Origin: Winogradskyella bathintestinalis
Lineage (GTDB): Bacteria > Bacteroidota > Bacteroidia > Flavobacteriales > Flavobacteriaceae
Reading direction: 5' to 3'
Assembly (NCBI RefSeq): GCF_030407435.1
Contig: NZ_JASDDK010000005.1
Location: 62,001 to 126,000, forward strand
Length of the DNA stretch: 64,000 nucleotides
In this document: piece by piece, positions 1-8,646 of the stretch
Numbering within the stretch: position 1 is the stretch's first letter
Layout: every line of letters starts with the position of its first letter
Translations under genes and position numbers: made by a program
The notes under the pieces: generated by a model
What the model saw: the letters and a program-made list of their open reading frames with translations, nothing else
What the model was told of the DNA's origin: nothing
The model's database searches: none

Positions 1-64
1 AGTTTAAAGGATTGCTTTAAAAATAATTAATCGCATAACGAGCTTACTCAAAATCCATGAGTTT

Positions 65-805
65 TTATTTTTTCACCCTTATTGGCTTTAACTTAATAAT
101 GCCAAACGTATCTAAAACCTTAATAATAACGTAAGTAACATCAATTTCATACCACTTAACTCCAAAATTTGCTCTGCTGGCGTGTTTATGATGATTATTG
201 TGATAGCCTTCGCCCATCATTAAAAAGTCGAAACGAAATAAATTCTTACTCGTATTTTTCATCTTAAAATTCACATACCCATAAATATGACCAAACCAAT
301 TAATAATAACACCGTGAATCGGGGCCATTAAAAAAGTTATAGGTAATAATAGCCATTGCCACCAAGCTGTAGCGAAAAACGCAAAGAATAAAACATATAA
401 CGAAATCCATAGCACTCTTGAAAAACGGGAACTTGCAAAACGATCAAAACTTTTCCATTGCGGCACATTTTTAGTAAAACGTTGATCGACTTCAATACGT
501 TGTAGATTAATGTCTTGATAAATAGTTTTTGTTTTCCACATCATAGCAAAAACATTATCATCGTAAGAAGGAGAGTGCGGATCTTTTTCGGTATCTGTGT
601 AAGCATGGTGCATACGATGCATAATTCCGTAGCCATAGGCACTCAAATAACTAGATCCTTGAAAAATCCATGTTAACACAAAAGTAATACGTTCCATTGT
701 CTTAGACATGGTGAAAACTTGATGTGCCGCATAGCGATGCAAAAAAAATGATTGAAAAAATAAGCCTCCATACCAAAGTATCAAGACAAAAATAATTATG
801 GCCAT
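65..805 (-). CDS. Acyl-CoA / fatty acid desaturase (membrane di-iron)
   Basis: A 246-residue membrane-bound desaturase that would introduce a cis double bond into an acyl chain using a di-iron centre and an external electron donor. The three histidine boxes of the family are visible: HRYAAH near residue 23, HRMHH near 63 and HNNHH near 205, separated by hydrophobic segments around residues 1-20, 130-165. The length fits the short bacterial acyl-CoA desaturases. Transcription is likely from a reverse-strand box at 819-826, just upstream of the ATG. It is followed upstream by a Crp/Fnr regulator on the same strand, which may or may not control it. Substrate and regiospecificity cannot be read from sequence. 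Confidence 0.9.
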   Translation of the reverse strand: MAIIIFVLILWYGGLFFQSFFLHRYAAHQVFTMSKTMERITFVLTWIFQGSSYLSAYGYGIMHRMHHAYTDTEKDPHSPSYDDNVFAMMWKTKTIYQDINLQRIEVDQRFTKNVPQWKSFDRFASSRFSRVLWISLYVLFFAFFATAWWQWLLLPITFLMAPIHGVIINWFGHIYGYVNFKMKNTSKNLFRFDFLMMGEGYHNNHHKHASRANFGVKWYEIDVTYVIIKVLDTFGIIKLKPIRVKK

Positions 806-818
806 AACTTTTTGTTTG

Positions 819-846
819 CAAAGTTAAGTGCATAATACGTGCCAAA
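819..846 (-). promoter_or_regulatory. Bacteroidota-type promoter of the desaturase gene
   Basis: On the reverse strand TAACTTTG (819-826) matches the -7 consensus TAnnTTTG and a TTTG (843-846) lies 16 bases upstream, close to the usual -33 spacing. The start codon of the desaturase is 14 bases downstream of the -7 box. Confidence 0.55.
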
Positions 847-863
847 CAATGAACCTAAATCAA

Positions 864-1433
864 TTAAATCCGTTTTCTAATTCGGCTTAATGCTTGCGCG
901 GTTACACCAATATAAGAACCAATGTATTTTAAAGGAATATCCTTTAGAACTTCAGGACGATCTTTAAAGAGCTTAATATACCGTTCTTCCGCTGTGAGAT
1001 TTAATAAATTTTGTTCGCGTTTAGATTTTAAAATAAAAAGGCGTTCTGCAGTTAATCTACCAATAAGATTTCCAATATGAGTATGGTTATAAACCAGTTG
1101 CAAATCGTTATATGTGATACTTAAAAGCGTTGTATCGGTGAGCGCTTGTAATTGATAGGCTGATGGTTGCTGTGTTAAGAAGGAATCATAAGCACTTATA
1201 AATTCATTTTTAAAACTAAAACCAAATGTAATTTCCTTATCAGGATTGTCTTTAGGTATAAACAAGCGTACTGCGCCAGATTCTATGAAGGAGATATGGT
1301 TTTCTATGGCATTGAGCTCTAAAAAAATAGCTTTCTTTTTAATTTCACGCCGCTGCAATTTGGACGTAAAATAATCCCAGTCTTCTTGCGAAATGGTTGC
1401 TATCTGATCTAAATAGGCTTTTATTTGTTCCAC
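864..1433 (-). CDS. Crp/Fnr family transcriptional regulator
   Basis: A 189-residue cyclic-nucleotide-binding-fold regulator. Residues about 20-120 form the cNMP-type beta barrel (AIFLELNAIENHISFIESG is the usual strand-turn pattern), and the C-terminal 40 residues contain a winged helix ending in the recognition helix GVTAQALSRIRKRI. This is the short, single-effector type common in Flavobacteriaceae, without the cysteines of an Fnr iron-sulfur cluster. Target genes are unknown; the desaturase downstream on the same strand is separated by 58 bases and has its own promoter box, so co-transcription is possible but not required. Confidence 0.88.
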   Translation of the reverse strand: MEQIKAYLDQIATISQEDWDYFTSKLQRREIKKKAIFLELNAIENHISFIESGAVRLFIPKDNPDKEITFGFSFKNEFISAYDSFLTQQPSAYQLQALTDTTLLSITYNDLQLVYNHTHIGNLIGRLTAERLFILKSKREQNLLNLTAEERYIKLFKDRPEVLKDIPLKYIGSYIGVTAQALSRIRKRI

Positions 1434-1449
1434 GAGTTAAGTCTTAAAT

Positions 1450-2196
1450 TTATAGTGAAATCAGTGATTCCAAAGTTTTCCAAACGGTATTAGCCACAAT
1501 TTTGTGACCTTCAACTGTGGGATGAATTCCATCACCTTGATTCAGTTCGGCAATACCTCCAACATCTTTTAATATAAAGGGTATAAATTCGACGTCATTC
1601 TTTTCTGCTAGTTGGGAGTACATGGCTCTGAATTCCGACGTATAATCTTGGCCCATATTGGGAGGTAATTCCATTCCGGCCAGTATAATGGTGGTTTCTG
1701 GGCTTTTTCGTTGCACTTTATCAATAATGGCCTGCAAATTATCTCGTGTTTCAGATAAAGGCACTCCTCGCAAACCGTCATTTGCACCAAGTTCTAATAA
1801 GAAAATTGAAATTGGTTGGTTTAAAACCCAAGCAATTCGGCTTTTACCCCCAGCTGTGGTTTCACCACTTACGCCCGAGTTGACTACAGTATAATTTAGA
1901 TCGAGTGAATCAATTTTTTGTTGTATTAGACCTGGAAAAGCATCTTCACTATCGTCCAACCCATAGCCAGCAGTGATACTGTCCCCAAAACATAAAATAG
2001 TTTTACTGTCATTGGCTTCATCTACAGACATTTCATTTTGATCCGTAATTGATGTTTCTTGAGTCGATTTTTCAGATGTATTATTGCCACAAGCGCAAAG
2101 TAAAACGGCCATAATAAAATAACAAAACTTTAGGAGTTTATGCGTTGATGAGATTGGTAGATTTAACTTGATTTGTTTATTTTGAGCCTTCGACAT
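1450..2196 (-). CDS. SGNH/GDSL lipoprotein esterase (TesA-like arylesterase)
   Basis: A 248-residue SGNH hydrolase. Block I GDSITAGYG (nucleophile Ser) is near residue 71, block II glycine in NSGVSGETT, block III GAND near 137 and block V DGIHP near 222 give the full Ser-Asp-His set. The N-terminus has a hydrophobic stretch ending in LLCACG, a lipobox, so the enzyme is probably anchored in the envelope. The family hydrolyses short acyl esters, thioesters or lysophospholipids. It diverges by 26 bases from an ABC transporter pair; in Proteobacteria tesA is likewise divergent from ybbA-ybbP, so this arrangement is conserved. The predicted start gives an unusually long n-region (about 24 residues), so a later start is possible. 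Confidence 0.9.
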   Translation of the reverse strand: MSKAQNKQIKLNLPISSTHKLLKFCYFIMAVLLCACGNNTSEKSTQETSITDQNEMSVDEANDSKTILCFGDSITAGYGLDDSEDAFPGLIQQKIDSLDLNYTVVNSGVSGETTAGGKSRIAWVLNQPISIFLLELGANDGLRGVPLSETRDNLQAIIDKVQRKSPETTIILAGMELPPNMGQDYTSEFRAMYSQLAEKNDVEFIPFILKDVGGIAELNQGDGIHPTVEGHKIVANTVWKTLESLISL

Positions 2197-2222
2197 AAGT
2201 TGTATCTAAATTAGAAATTTAT

Positions 2223-2912
2223 ATGCCAAAGATATTAAAGATAACTGGGTTGGAAAAGACATATTCCAGCGGTAACAAACAATTAACGGTTTTAGAAAAC
2301 ATTACATTTGATGTAGATAAAGGGCAGACGTTTTCTATCATTGGCCCATCAGGAAGTGGCAAAACAACTTTATTAGGATTGTGCGCTGGACTGGACGAGC
2401 CTAATTCAGGAACGATAGAATTATGTGGACAGGACTTATGCAAGTTAAATGAAGATCAACGCGCCCAGTTGCGAAATAAAGAAGTGGGTTTTATTTTTCA
2501 GAATTTCCAATTATTACCAACACTTACAGCACTTGAAAATGTTAGTGTCCCTTTGGAATTACAAGCAAATAAGAACGCGGTTAAAACAAGTATGGACTTA
2601 TTGGAAAAAGTGGGCCTAGCGGATCGTTTTCATCATTATCCGTCGCAGCTTTCAGGTGGAGAACAGCAACGTGTGGCCTTAGCAAGAGCCTTTGCTAATG
2701 CGCCTTCTATTTTGTTTGCCGATGAACCAACAGGAAACTTGGATGAGGAAACTGGTGAAAAAGTGATTAAATTATTATTTGACTTAAACAAAGAGGCCGG
2801 AACGACTTTGGTTATAATTTCCCACGATCTGGATTTGGCCAATCGCACACAGCAAATTCTTCGACTAAAAGGCGGTAAAATTCTAACCAACGAACGTACG
2901 GCAGTACTATAA
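2223..2912 (+). CDS. ABC transporter ATP-binding protein (YbbA/LolD type)
   Basis: A 229-residue nucleotide-binding subunit of the MacB/LolD/YbbA class. Walker A GPSGSGKTT (about residue 40), Q-loop, signature LSGGEQQR (about 142), Walker B ILFADEPTGNLD (about 162) and the H-loop histidine (ISHD, about 198) are all present. It precedes an FtsX-type permease by 20 bases, so the two form one operon and one mechanotransmission-type transporter acting on envelope substrates. Divergence from the SGNH esterase matches the E. coli ybbA-tesA arrangement, which supports a YbbAP assignment over LolD. Confidence 0.92.
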   Translation: MPKILKITGLEKTYSSGNKQLTVLENITFDVDKGQTFSIIGPSGSGKTTLLGLCAGLDEPNSGTIELCGQDLCKLNEDQRAQLRNKEVGFIFQNFQLLPTLTALENVSVPLELQANKNAVKTSMDLLEKVGLADRFHHYPSQLSGGEQQRVALARAFANAPSILFADEPTGNLDEETGEKVIKLLFDLNKEAGTTLVIISHDLDLANRTQQILRLKGGKILTNERTAVL

Positions 2913-2932
2913 ATTCCATTTAGCTTACCAAT

Positions 2933-5458
2933 ATGAATCTAAATACAATCTGGCTATTTAAAATGGCATGGAGAGATGCCAAAGCGAGTAAAGTACGACT
3001 ATTGTTATTTATGGCTTCAATCATTTTAGGGATTGCGGCCGTGGTTTCCATTCAATTGTTTAGTACCAACCTTAAAGATAACATACAACTGCAATCCAAA
3101 GCCCTAATGGGTGCAGATTATATCATTGACTCCAGAAAAGTTCCGACCGAACGCGCCCAAGCAATAATAGATTCTTTAAAACCAGATGCTTCTGAGGTCA
3201 ATTTTGTATCTATGATTGCGTTTCCTAAAAACGGAGGTACTAAATTAGTTAAGGTGCGTGGTATGGAAGGTGGTTTTCCTTTTTACGGCACTATTGATAC
3301 CCAACCGGAATCAGCTGCAACGACTTACCAAGAGTTAGGTGGAGCATTGGTTGATGCTACACTTTTACTGCAGTTTAATATAGAGCCCGGCGATTCCATT
3401 AAAGTTGGGGAGTTAACCTTGCCAATTGCAGGAGCACTAAAAGCCATTCCTGGAAGTACAGCTATTTCAACTTCTGTGGTACCTACGGTTTTAATTCCCC
3501 ATGAATTTATTGATGCTACTGAATTGTTACAATTTGGAAGTCGAAAAGAATATCAATATTTTTATAAGGCTCCAGATACCTTAGATTTGGAACGTTTTGA
3601 AGCCAAAATGAATCCTATTTTAGAGGCTGAAAGTGCAGACTTAGATACCCACACCAGCACGAGTAGCCGTTTAGGAAGACGTTATGATAATGTTGGAAAG
3701 TTCTTAAATTTAGCCGCTTTTATCGCTTTATTGCTGGGTTGTATTGGGATTGCGAGTTCTGTTCATATATATATTAAGGAAAAGTTGAAGGCCATCGCTG
3801 TTTTAAAATGCATGGGTGCCTCCAGAATGCAAAGTTTTCTAATTTTTCTGATTCAAATTGCGGGAATTGGAATTGTGGGAGGCTTGATAGGTGCGCTGAT
3901 AGGTATTGGCGTTCAAGAGTTATTTCCTTATCTGCTGCAAGACTTTTTACCATTTAATGTTATTGTTAGTATCTCAATACAGCCAATTTTAATAGGGGTT
4001 TTTCTTGGATTGTTTATGTCGGTATTGTTTGCACTTTTACCGTTACTTAGAACTTGGTATGTCTCTCCTCTGGAAGTCCTTCGGGTCGATGAAAAAGCAG
4101 CACAAGAGCCAAGAAAAATACGGTTGATGGTATTCTCGGCTATTTTAGTTTTTCTATTGTTGTTTTCATTTTGGTTGCTTAAAGATATTTTTTATGCCTT
4201 CTATTTCGTGGGAGCCACATTTATAACCTTTAGTATTTTAGCAGGTATTGCTTTACTATGTATAAAAGGTATACGGAAATTTTACCCCACAGGCTGGAGT
4301 TTTACGTTGCGTCAGAGTTTGTTGAATTTATTCCGTCCAAACAACCAGACCGTAGTATTGATTGTTGCCATTGGTTTAGGAACATTTTTAATCAGTACTT
4401 TATATTTTACCAAAGATATTTTATTGTCAAAAACCGAAGTCGGACAAATGACGGGGAATGCCAATATGATTATTTTAGATGTACAAAGCGAGCAACGTCA
4501 AGCCCTTAAAGAAACTATTGAAGCTAAAGGCTTGAGCGTTCTCGATAATATTCCGCTGGTGACCATGCGAATGCATCGCTTAAATGATCAGTTGGTAAAT
4601 GATTTGCGTCAAGATTCTACAAGTCAAGTGCGTCGATGGGTTCTCAATCATGAATTTAGAACCACTTATCGTGATTCATTGATTGGATCAGAAGAGATAC
4701 AAGATGGCGAATGGGTGCCGCAATTACAGCCAGGTGATCCTGTCGTCATTTCTATTTCAGACAATCTTGCTGATTCTGCTAAATTAGGAGTTGGTGATAC
4801 AGTGGTTTTTAATGTGCAAGGTGTTCTTATGGAAACTACGGTTGGTAGTATTCGAAAAGTGGATTGGGGAAGGGTTCAACTAAACTTTACAGTAGTCTTT
4901 CCTAAAGGGGTTTTAGAAGATGCACCTCAGTTTAGTGTGTTTTCTACTGCGGTTCCAAATGCTCAAAGTTCTGCGGATTTGCAACAAGAATTGGTTGCGA
5001 AGTTTCCTAATGTTTCTATTCTCGACTTACGACAAGTTTACACCATTATAGAAGATATTTTAGATAAGGTCTCATGGGTGATTAATTTTATGGCGTTCTT
5101 TAGTATTCTCACAGGTATTATAGTGTTAATTGGTTCAGTAAGAACTAGCAAATACCAACGGATTAAAGAAAGTGTTTTACTCAGAACGCTAGGGGCAAAG
5201 AACAAACAGATTTTACAGATTACAGCTTTTGAGTATGTGTTATTAGGTTTAATTGGTAGTTTGGTCGGTATTTTACTTGCTTTAGTCAGTAGTTTTTGTT
5301 TAGCGCTATTTGTATTTCAAGAGCCATTTGTACCGTCTTTAATTCCGTTTATAATATTTTTACCTGGTATTACATTGCTAGTTTTAGGAATTGGCTTAAG
5401 CAACATTCAAAGCGTTCTTCGAAGTTCGCCATTAGAGGTTCTAAGACGAGAAGGCTAA
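2933..5458 (+). CDS. ABC transporter permease, FtsX/MacB fold (YbbP type)
   Basis: An 841-residue permease with the YbbP architecture: N-terminal transmembrane helix (about residues 22-45), periplasmic domain, a first FtsX-type three-helix block (about 255-370), a central pair of helices (about 395-440), a second periplasmic domain and a C-terminal FtsX block (about 715-825). The repeated SPLEVLR motif after each FtsX block (residues about 379 and 832) marks the duplicated ends. It partners with the upstream ATPase. Function in Bacteroidota is not established; a role in envelope lipid or protein handling is inferred from the paralogous LolCDE and MacB systems. Confidence 0.9.
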   Translation: MNLNTIWLFKMAWRDAKASKVRLLLFMASIILGIAAVVSIQLFSTNLKDNIQLQSKALMGADYIIDSRKVPTERAQAIIDSLKPDASEVNFVSMIAFPKNGGTKLVKVRGMEGGFPFYGTIDTQPESAATTYQELGGALVDATLLLQFNIEPGDSIKVGELTLPIAGALKAIPGSTAISTSVVPTVLIPHEFIDATELLQFGSRKEYQYFYKAPDTLDLERFEAKMNPILEAESADLDTHTSTSSRLGRRYDNVGKFLNLAAFIALLLGCIGIASSVHIYIKEKLKAIAVLKCMGASRMQSFLIFLIQIAGIGIVGGLIGALIGIGVQELFPYLLQDFLPFNVIVSISIQPILIGVFLGLFMSVLFALLPLLRTWYVSPLEVLRVDEKAAQEPRKIRLMVFSAILVFLLLFSFWLLKDIFYAFYFVGATFITFSILAGIALLCIKGIRKFYPTGWSFTLRQSLLNLFRPNNQTVVLIVAIGLGTFLISTLYFTKDILLSKTEVGQMTGNANMIILDVQSEQRQALKETIEAKGLSVLDNIPLVTMRMHRLNDQLVNDLRQDSTSQVRRWVLNHEFRTTYRDSLIGSEEIQDGEWVPQLQPGDPVVISISDNLADSAKLGVGDTVVFNVQGVLMETTVGSIRKVDWGRVQLNFTVVFPKGVLEDAPQFSVFSTAVPNAQSSADLQQELVAKFPNVSILDLRQVYTIIEDILDKVSWVINFMAFFSILTGIIVLIGSVRTSKYQRIKESVLLRTLGAKNKQILQITAFEYVLLGLIGSLVGILLALVSSFCLALFVFQEPFVPSLIPFIIFLPGITLLVLGIGLSNIQSVLRSSPLEVLRREG

Positions 5459-5499
5459 TGTATTAGTCAAAAATATTAAGATTCGCCTATTGATTTTAT

Positions 5500-5507
5500 T
5501 ATATTTG
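5500..5507 (+). promoter_or_regulatory. -7 box of the cold-shock gene
   Basis: TATATTTG matches TAnnTTTG and lies 44 bases before the preferred ATG at 5552, leaving room for a short 5' leader of the kind cold-shock genes often have. No clear -33 TTTG is seen. Confidence 0.4.
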
Positions 5508-5551
5508 CACAGCAATTAAAAATTTTGACCAAAGTCATTAATACAAAACCA

Positions 5552-5800
5552 ATGTTTAAAAATTTATTAAATAAATTATTCAAGTCCGATAAAGCTAACG
5601 GAACTAAAGAAGGAACCGTGAAATTTTTTAATTTCAAAAAAGGATTTGGATTTATAACTCTTAAAGATTCAGACGAAGAAATCTTTGTACATAAATCAAA
5701 TCTAGTAGATAAAATTAGAGATAAAAATCGTGTTTCATTCAACATAGAGCAAAGTGATAAAGGTCCGATTGCTACCAATGTGCGCGTAATTAAAAAATAG
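5552..5800 (+). CDS. Cold-shock domain protein
   Basis: An 82-residue protein with a basic 18-residue N-terminal extension followed by a cold-shock domain (GTVKFFNFKKGFGFI with the RNP1 motif, then EIFVHKSNL as RNP2). Single-stranded RNA/DNA binding and RNA melting are the family roles. I prefer the ATG at 5552; a TTG at 5525 would add nine residues and lies nearer the promoter box, but ATG is far commoner here. It is monocistronic, ending in a strong hairpin terminator. Confidence 0.9.
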   Translation: MFKNLLNKLFKSDKANGTKEGTVKFFNFKKGFGFITLKDSDEEIFVHKSNLVDKIRDKNRVSFNIEQSDKGPIATNVRVIKK

Positions 5801-5825
5801 AGCTTTTAAAAAAATTATTGAATTT

Positions 5826-5851
5826 AAACCATCAGAATTGATGGTTTTTTT
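5826..5851 (+). terminator. Rho-independent terminator after the cold-shock gene
   Basis: Eight-base perfect stem AAACCATC / GATGGTTT with loop AGAATT, running into a T tract. Confidence 0.8.
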
Positions 5852-6019
5852 GTGGCTTATATTTATGTTATTAAGTATCCTTATGAAGGTTACCTAATTG
5901 GAATTAAGTTTATTAGATTCAAGTAATCTAAAACAAAGAATAAAAAAATGGATTAACAACATCAACAATATCTTTAAAAAAAAATAAGTACTTTTAATGA
6001 TATCTTAAATTTTTTTATA

Positions 6020-7777
6020 TTGGTATTGAAGCACTATTTAGTTATATTTTTTATAAGCATAATAGTTACCAGATTATGTGCTCAAAATAATGCGCATACT
6101 AGTGAGGGAGCTTTTACGCAATTTATGCGATTAAGTGACTCTATTTCGGCTTCATTTCCGGAAGATGATATAAAAACCTTTAGACGAGCTTCCTTTTCAG
6201 AATCTCAATTACAAACTTATTTATCCCTACATTTTCAGCGTCTAGACTTATTAAAATCATTTAAAGGTCATCATAGTTTTATCTTGGACAGCTACTTACA
6301 TTCAGGCAACTGGTTTAGGGAAGTAGGGTTTCCGAAAGAATCCATAAATTCTTACCGGGATTTTTTTAATTATTATCAAAAAAACGAAAGCCGTCTTGCA
6401 CCTGCGGAAATAAAAGGCTATATAGAAATGCAAACCTATGCACGTAGTATGCTAGCAGAAAGTTATGCAAAACTTGGTATTCTAGATAGTGCTGCTAAAG
6501 AGCATAAGGAAAACATCAAGTTTACAAAAAATAGAGGCTATATCTATTATCCATCGGCTATTAATAATTATGGTTTGTTCTTATACTGGCACAAAAAAGA
6601 GTTAGATTCTGCTTTATATGTTTTCAATAAAGCTTATGCTATTGTTCAGGAACAATTTAGTAAACATACTTTGATAGGTAGTATTAGAGATAATATAGCT
6701 GATATAAAGTTTGATCAGCAGAATTATTCAGAGGCACATTTTTTATATAGTGCTAATTTTGAATTCTTTAAGATTGCTGTAAATGAAATATCCTTGGTAA
6801 AAGATATTCCACGTTTAATAAGTGCAGGTACACAATTGGTGACTACAAATATAAATTTAAATGATTTAGAGGAAGCACAACGGGTATTCAATGACTTAGA
6901 AAAAATTGTCCATTTTCAAAGTCAAATTAATGATTTAGAAACTGGTTCTAAATTAGAGTTTTTAAATGTTAAAGAATCATTATACAAAAAATTAGACCGT
7001 ATAGAAGAAGCCTACCATACATCTGAAGAAATTAGACACTTATCAGATAGTCTTCAGCAAATAGCCAATAATATCGATAAAAAATGGCAAGAAGAACTTA
7101 ATGACGTTACTATAGATAGAATTGCACTTAATTTTAAATTAGAGCGTATTCAAAAAGAGAATAAGATTAGAAGTCAGAGAAACAAATTGTGGTTTAGTGG
7201 CTTGTTATCTTCAATTTTTATCATTTTATTAGTTGCTCTAATTATTAATCGTCGTCAGCATTTAATTAATGCCAAAAACAAGCAGTTGTTGGCAGAACAA
7301 AGGTTGGAGAATTCGGCACTCAAGGTTGAGCAACTTAATTCAGAAATTAAATCTAAAGAGCGAGATTTGTCTGATTTTGCTATAAAATTGACACAAGATC
7401 AGGATTGGGCAATGGAATTAGCGGATAAATTAGAGGCTATAAAACAAGCATCGCCTAAAGATCGCGAATCTTTACTACAAGAATTAGATTTGGCTATTGC
7501 TAACAAGGTCAACGTAGATAGTGATACGCAAGATTTTTTTAATCGCTTAGATAAACTAAGTGATGCGTTTTATAGTAAGCTTACTAATAGCTATCCTAAT
7601 TTGAGTAAAAATGAGATTAGACTTTGCTCATTAATTCGTTTAAAAATTGAAAGTCGAAGTATTGCTACTCTTCAAAATATCACTTTAGCTTCACTTAATA
7701 CGAGTCGATATCGTTTGAGAAAAAAACTAAACTTATCAGAAGATATAGATTTAGATTTTTTTATATACAACATGTAA
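6020..7777 (+). CDS. TPR-repeat membrane protein with C-terminal helix-turn-helix (one-component regulator)
   Basis: A 585-residue protein with a signal-type hydrophobic N-terminus (ending LCAQNN), TPR-like helices across about residues 60-350, one transmembrane helix (about 391-410), a coiled coil (about 415-460) and a C-terminal LuxR-like DNA-binding module (SKNEIRLCSLIRLKIESRSIA, TSRYRLRKKL). This Bacteroidota-specific layout places TPRs outside and the HTH inside the cytoplasm, so it may transduce an envelope signal directly to DNA. The start is a TTG; no ATG is available in frame before the signal segment. Target and signal are unknown. A weak hairpin follows at 7784-7811. Confidence 0.8.
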   Translation: MVLKHYLVIFFISIIVTRLCAQNNAHTSEGAFTQFMRLSDSISASFPEDDIKTFRRASFSESQLQTYLSLHFQRLDLLKSFKGHHSFILDSYLHSGNWFREVGFPKESINSYRDFFNYYQKNESRLAPAEIKGYIEMQTYARSMLAESYAKLGILDSAAKEHKENIKFTKNRGYIYYPSAINNYGLFLYWHKKELDSALYVFNKAYAIVQEQFSKHTLIGSIRDNIADIKFDQQNYSEAHFLYSANFEFFKIAVNEISLVKDIPRLISAGTQLVTTNINLNDLEEAQRVFNDLEKIVHFQSQINDLETGSKLEFLNVKESLYKKLDRIEEAYHTSEEIRHLSDSLQQIANNIDKKWQEELNDVTIDRIALNFKLERIQKENKIRSQRNKLWFSGLLSSIFIILLVALIINRRQHLINAKNKQLLAEQRLENSALKVEQLNSEIKSKERDLSDFAIKLTQDQDWAMELADKLEAIKQASPKDRESLLQELDLAIANKVNVDSDTQDFFNRLDKLSDAFYSKLTNSYPNLSKNEIRLCSLIRLKIESRSIATLQNITLASLNTSRYRLRKKLNLSEDIDLDFFIYNM

Positions 7778-7783
7778 CTAGTT

Positions 7784-7811
7784 GCAATACAATTAGTTGT
7801 ATTGTGTTTTA
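7784..7811 (+). terminator. Probable terminator after the TPR-HTH gene
   Basis: Perfect stem CAATACAA / TTGTATTG with a four-base loop, followed by TGTTTTAATT; the T tract is weak. Confidence 0.45.
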
Positions 7812-7970
7812 ATTGTTTGTCTATCAATTGTCTATGGCTTGTTCATTGACAGTCTATTCCAATTTCATGGTAATAAGAGGCATGTCTTGTACCTTAGTCA
7901 TGTCCTAATATCCTATTAATTACAACCTGTAAAAATCATAATAAGTATAACTCATAAAATTGTATCACTC

Positions 7971-8492
7971 ATGAAAAAATGTATTCTTGGTTTATGTATA
8001 TTAGGACTAACCAACCTTATCTGCGCACAAAATGATTTAGCCATGGTAACTGCCAACGTTGACAACTTAACTGCCAAATCGGTAAAAACTTCTGAAATCA
8101 ATAATGCTAAGTATTTATACAGTAGTAACCTAGACGCTCAGAATTTAGCTTTAAATATTAAGAAATTACAAAAAATTGCAGCGGATTACGACATTAAAAA
8201 TGATGTTGTGTATAGTAAAAACAAAACGATTACTTATGATGTTGTATTTAAAGATAACGCAAATATCATTAATGCAGTTTACGATTATAATGGAATAATT
8301 ATTAGTTCTGAGGAATATTATGAGAACGTGAGACTTCCTTATAGTCTTACAAAAGCATTGGCTAACGAATATCCGGGATGGTCCTTTGCCAAGAGTAATT
8401 GTACCATTATGTACTCGAAGAATGGTGAAGTAAAATCTACATATAATATAAAACTGAAAAAAGGAAATAAAATGAAGCTGATTACACGTTAA
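7971..8492 (+). CDS. Secreted PepSY-like (DUF2874-type) hypothetical protein
   Basis: A 173-residue exported protein with a cleavable signal peptide (MKKCILGLCILGL, cleavage near CAQ). The segment LPYSLTKALANEYPGW about residue 122 resembles the helix and 'yPGw' turn of PepSY-like BLIP-fold repeats in Bacteroidota. The rest is short alternating strands. No catalytic residues are evident. It stands alone between the TPR regulator and a helicase and ends in a strong terminator. Function unknown; the PepSY-like call is by pattern only. Confidence 0.6.
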   Translation: MKKCILGLCILGLTNLICAQNDLAMVTANVDNLTAKSVKTSEINNAKYLYSSNLDAQNLALNIKKLQKIAADYDIKNDVVYSKNKTITYDVVFKDNANIINAVYDYNGIIISSEEYYENVRLPYSLTKALANEYPGWSFAKSNCTIMYSKNGEVKSTYNIKLKKGNKMKLITR

Positions 8493-8520
8493 TCCTAACA
8501 TTTAAATTAACCAACATTAA

Positions 8521-8552
8521 AGCAACATCTATTACAGATGTTGCTTTTATTT
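8521..8552 (+). terminator. Rho-independent terminator
   Basis: Ten-base perfect stem AGCAACATCT / AGATGTTGCT with loop ATTAC, then TTTATTTT. Confidence 0.85.
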
Positions 8553-8584
8553 TGAGATATGCATTAATACATGTCGTTGTTTTT

Positions 8585-8617
8585 TTTGAATTGCTAAGAA
8601 TGGTATTCCTACATTTG
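8585..8617 (+). promoter_or_regulatory. Promoter of the DEAD-box helicase gene
   Basis: TTTG (8585-8588), a 21-base spacer, then TACATTTG (8610-8617), a full match to the Bacteroidota -33/-7 pair; ATG follows 30 bases later. Confidence 0.6.
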
Positions 8618-8646
8618 CAATAAGTTGAAAAAGAAAAGAAATTGTA